Below are positions 61,771-64,000 of a DNA stretch of 64,000 nucleotides, piece after piece (the stretch's first letter is position 1; every line of letters begins with the position of its first letter). Made by a program: the position numbers and the translations under genes. The notes beneath the pieces are model-generated. The model saw nothing but the letters and a program-made list of their open reading frames with translations, did no database searches and had not been told where the DNA came from. The DNA is from Rhodospirillum sp. (GTDB taxonomy: Bacteria; Pseudomonadota; Alphaproteobacteria; Dongiales; Dongiaceae), in contig PNKY01000001.1 of the NCBI GenBank assembly GCA_013822765.1, positions 620,001 to 684,000 of the forward strand, in the 5' to 3' direction.

Positions 61771-61989
61771 ATGAAGACGCGGGAATCCAATTTCTATGGC
61801 CTCGAAAAGGAAATTTTGGCGCTCAAGAAACCTGGACAGAGGCTGGACGAGGCCGCAAAGGAGCGAGCCAGCAGGTTTTCAGAGCGCGCTGCAGCGATCG
61901 AACGGCTGAGACAGGCCAGGTTAGCCAGGGCGCGCCCAGAAGATACTGCCAGCGAAAAGGCTACGAGCGATTCAAAGCCCATCGTGTGA
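61771..61989 (+). CDS. Small charged helical protein, unknown
   Basis: 72 residues, not recognised. Highly charged and helical: LEKEILALKKPGQRLDEAAKERASRFSE split by one turn, then IERLRQARLARARPED. No signal or membrane segment. It starts one base after the HicB-like stop, which favours co-translation and suggests a functional pair. Confidence 0.5.
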   Translation: MKTRESNFYGLEKEILALKKPGQRLDEAAKERASRFSERAAAIERLRQARLARARPEDTASEKATSDSKPIV

Positions 61990-62115
61990 ATCTATATGGC
62001 CGATGCTCGCCGACTGGTCGCAGCAACCCGCAGCGCGGTCGAGAGTATCGCCAGCAATACTTCCTCAATCAACCGCGCGGACTGGAAGGCAATCCCTAGC
62101 GAGCATGACAACTCT

Positions 62116-62145
62116 GATGTCCGCTAAGTGCCAACAACGGACATC
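62116..62145. repeat. Short palindromic repeat (TCCGCT type)
   Basis: GATGTCCG and CGGACATC form a perfect 8-bp inverted repeat around a 14-bp centre with TAAGTGCCAA. Best-preserved palindrome of the four short repeats in 59.3-63.5 kb. Confidence 0.6.
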
Positions 62146-62274
62146 GATGTCGGTACAATCGCGCATTGTCCGGCATACGCCGCCAGCCTGTGTCGGATAA
62201 ATTTGGCTTGATTGACGTCCGCTCGCTGTCAGAATGTCGGCGTGTGGATCAAGGGCATAAAGGCTGGCTCTGGA

Positions 62275-62736
62275 ATGGCTAATCATTCTATCGGGAATCT
62301 GGTGATCCTGTTGGTCCTTGCCGGCTGCGGGTCGATGCAGAGATGGAGTCAGGACGATCTCCGGTTCGCCAGCGTGGCTCATGATGAAGCCACACGTTAC
62401 GCAATCATGGTGGATGGTTGTGACGGGCCCGAGATCGTGAAGTCCCAGGACGCTATTGTGCGAATGGAAGCCATCGTGCTCAGAAATCAAGAGCCGAGGC
62501 CGATAAACGACTATGCAATTCCACCTGTGACTGAACACGAGGCACGAGAAATCTTTGAAACAACCTATCCTTGGATGTTCGATTCCAAGTTCATGCTGGC
62601 TGACCGGCTGCGTTCCGAAGGGTGCGAGGTCAAGGCACGCGTGATTTATCAGCAGATTGCTGACACCTACCCAGGAGCGGCGTTTGCCAAATACAGGGAT
62701 CGAGCGGCTTCGGCCCTTTCCGGCACGCCGAACTGA
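62275..62736 (+). CDS. Putative lipoprotein, unknown function
   Basis: 153 residues from ATG 62275. MANHSIGNLVILLVLAGC ends in lipobox LAGC (Cys18). The mature part is helical (ASVAHDEATRYAIMVDGC, LADRLRSEGCEVKARVIYQQ) with a TPR-like final segment IADTYPGAAFAKYRDRA. No family recognised. Weak ribosome site (GGCTCTGGA). Convergent with the next gene. Confidence 0.65.
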   Translation: MANHSIGNLVILLVLAGCGSMQRWSQDDLRFASVAHDEATRYAIMVDGCDGPEIVKSQDAIVRMEAIVLRNQEPRPINDYAIPPVTEHEAREIFETTYPWMFDSKFMLADRLRSEGCEVKARVIYQQIADTYPGAAFAKYRDRAASALSGTPN

Positions 62737-62766
62737 GGTCGGCGCGGAATCTCGAACGCCCTTCCA

Positions 62767-63183
62767 TTACTGTGGCTTAGGCGCGAGCCAAAGTTTCTGC
62801 GGCACGTTCAGGCGCTTGAAGGGATAAGTCTTATCGTAAGGATAGTAGTCGAGGGAGGCCACACTAGCCTCGCTAAAACCGCCGCACCTTTGAAAGTCGA
62901 AGCCGTCGTCACGGATCCTCAAGTTGAACTCGCAGTTCGATCCTCCCACAAACTTGGTGCTCCGACCTACAAATTCCGAACCTCGCCAGAAGAACTCGAA
63001 CTCGGTACTGCTCGCTCGATCGGTGGGAAGGTTTTCGGGAGTAAACTCAAAGATAAATGTCCACCACTTCGCGCCCGCCAAAATCTCCTTGATGGCCTGT
63101 TGGCCGGGCGCTCCCGTCTCAGTGGCGCTCGCTATGAAGACGAAGAGTAGGCAACTTGCGAATACTGACAGGATAGCCCGCAC
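62767..63183 (-). CDS. Exported protein, unknown function
   Basis: 138 residues from a GTG at 63181-63183 with AGGAGA upstream. Signal peptide VRAILSVFASCLLFVFIASA. The mature domain is rich in aromatic residues (KWWTFIFEFTPENLP, FEFFWRGSEF, SLDYYPYDKTYPF) and has two cysteines in NCEFNL and QRCGGF. It may be a small beta-sandwich. No family recognised. Confidence 0.6.
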   Translation of the reverse strand: MRAILSVFASCLLFVFIASATETGAPGQQAIKEILAGAKWWTFIFEFTPENLPTDRASSTEFEFFWRGSEFVGRSTKFVGGSNCEFNLRIRDDGFDFQRCGGFSEASVASLDYYPYDKTYPFKRLNVPQKLWLAPKPQ

Positions 63184-63691
63184 CGCTGATCTCCTACACA
63201 CGCGAAACAGCCGCAGACCTAGAACTTTGCGGGCTTCCGAATTACATAATCGCCAAAATTAAACCCACCCGCAACCGGCTGGGCAGCTGCGATACTCTCG
63301 CCTGTTATAGGGCCGCTTCGTACCAATTACAGACGTATGGATCTGCCCACCGACCCTGGACAGAGCGGCCCGATGGAACGGTTTCATTCGACGATCGAAA
63401 AACCGTACTCGCAGCAGCCATCGATGGGTGGGCGACGGCCTCTTCCGCACCATCCTCAGCTCATAGCGTCCGTTTTGGGTCAAAGCGGACATTCAAGCAC
63501 CTAGGGGCTTGGTTCGCTTCACCTCCGAAAGCTGACCTACCAAGCCAGTACCGGCTCGTCCGGAGCCGGTTTCATTGCGATCAGCGGGTGTGACAGATCT
63601 CACCATCATGTCTCAGGGTTCGAAACTCGCGGCTTGGTTCAACGACAGAGTCTTCATGGGGTCGGGTCCGATTCCATTGGAGGACCGGGTC
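63184..63691. other. Gene-free stretch before the PQ-loop gene
   Basis: 508 bp. It contains one short TCCGTTTTGGGTCAAAGCGG-type repeat near 63466. An in-frame upward extension of the PQ-loop gene is possible from 63608. Nothing else supported. Confidence 0.5.
63466..63494. repeat. Short palindromic repeat (TCCGTTTTGG variant)
   Basis: GCGTCCG-TTTTGGGTCAAAG-CGGACATTC: GTCCG and CGGAC are inverted. It is the fourth, most diverged copy of the family seen at 59364, 60515 and 62116. Confidence 0.5.
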
Positions 63692-64000
63692 ATGACTACC
63701 CTAACGATGGCGGATGTCTCATACTGGTTGTTCACGATCTTCAACGTCCTGCGCATCGCGTCATACCTCCCGCAAATCTATAGGGTGGCAACTGATCCGT
63801 ACGGCGCGTCGGCGATCGCATATTCGACGTGGGGTCTTTGGGCGGTAGCGAATGCCTCCACCGCACTCTATGCGGCCTACAACGTTTCCGATCTGCCTCT
63901 AGCGGCAATCAACCTTTTGAATGCGTTGTGCTGCTTTCTCGTCATTCTTCTGACAATCTACAAGCGCAGAGCATTTCGGCTCAACCAACCATCTACATCT
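63692..64000 (+). CDS. PQ-loop/SemiSWEET-like small membrane protein (partial)
   Basis: 103 codons, open at the window edge. ATG 63692 has GGAGG eight bases upstream; an in-frame ATG at 63608 could add 28 residues. Three hydrophobic segments, with NVLRIASYLPQIYRV carrying the PQ dipeptide of PQ-loop proteins, followed by AIAYSTWGLWAVANASTALY and NLLNALCCFLVILLTIY. A single triple-helix unit suits SemiSWEET-like transporters that work as dimers. Substrate unknown. Confidence 0.7.
   Translation, partial: MTTLTMADVSYWLFTIFNVLRIASYLPQIYRVATDPYGASAIAYSTWGLWAVANASTALYAAYNVSDLPLAAINLLNALCCFLVILLTIYKRRAFRLNQPSTS

Noticed and set aside
63259..63492. 77-codon minus-strand open frame
   Set aside because: Starts inside the short repeat at 63466, has no ribosome site and no recognisable pattern.

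Overview
The window is high-GC DNA from an alphaproteobacterium. Evidence for this is the aerobic cobaltochelatase pair cobS/cobT beside a J-domain protein, the aroK-aroB-CNNM/CorC-type gene order, an L-malyl-CoA lyase next to accA, an isoquinoline-oxidoreductase-type molybdoenzyme, a GbsR regulator, ClpS, and plant-type glutamate-cysteine ligase. The exact order cannot be fixed by eye; Hyphomicrobiales or a Reyranella-like rhodospirillalean fit best. No rRNA, tRNA, CRISPR array, insertion sequence or prophage was recognised.

Layout. 1-7.4 kb: a cut-off Rieske oxygenase, a family 3 solute-binding protein, a small zincin, a dienelactone hydrolase, a sulfotransferase, a cyclic-nucleotide-type phosphodiesterase, RecQ and small exported proteins. 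7.5-17.6 kb: cobT, cobS and a J-domain gene on the minus strand and bolA on the plus strand. Between them lie a nonsense-disrupted sulfotransferase, a DMT exporter and a four-gene TelA/von Willebrand A membrane cassette. 17.7-27 kb: housekeeping genes, namely aroK-aroB-corC-ybjQ-DUF2889 (minus), and then a 47-residue membrane microprotein, a large exported protein, xerD, mcl and accA (plus). 27-29.4 kb: two EF-hand proteins, an ECF sigma factor, a likely anti-sigma factor and a periplasmic metal-sensor-like protein. 30-34.9 kb: an enol-lactonase-like hydrolase, gshA, rsmE, ubiA and a methyltransferase. 35-48 kb: iorAB, a MOSC protein, GrpB, a DUF1127 protein, LysE, an XRE regulator, tandem paralogous lipoproteins, a gbsR-epimerase-DUF4166 operon with a perfect operator-like palindrome, clpS, a small secreted peptide and a TPR histidine kinase. 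48-57 kb: a 1154-residue RTX protein, a divergent MsrA, a SYLF protein and a ribose-type ABC importer. 57-64 kb: a repeat-rich accessory tail with a GIY-YIG-like protein, an orphan membrane histidine kinase, LysE, a HicB-like protein, short unknown proteins and a PQ-loop protein cut by the window edge.

Three observations deserve most attention. First, a ~105-bp intergenic palindromic element occurs in three full copies and one half copy. Its internal 8-bp hairpin stems differ between copies but keep full base pairing. Second, the TelA-VWA cassette (13.1-17.3 kb) sits between bolA and the J-domain/cobST block. Third, the calcium-binding/ECF sigma cluster at 27-29.4 kb looks like a self-contained envelope signalling unit. 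All functions are inferred from sequence motifs read by eye; no database search was run.
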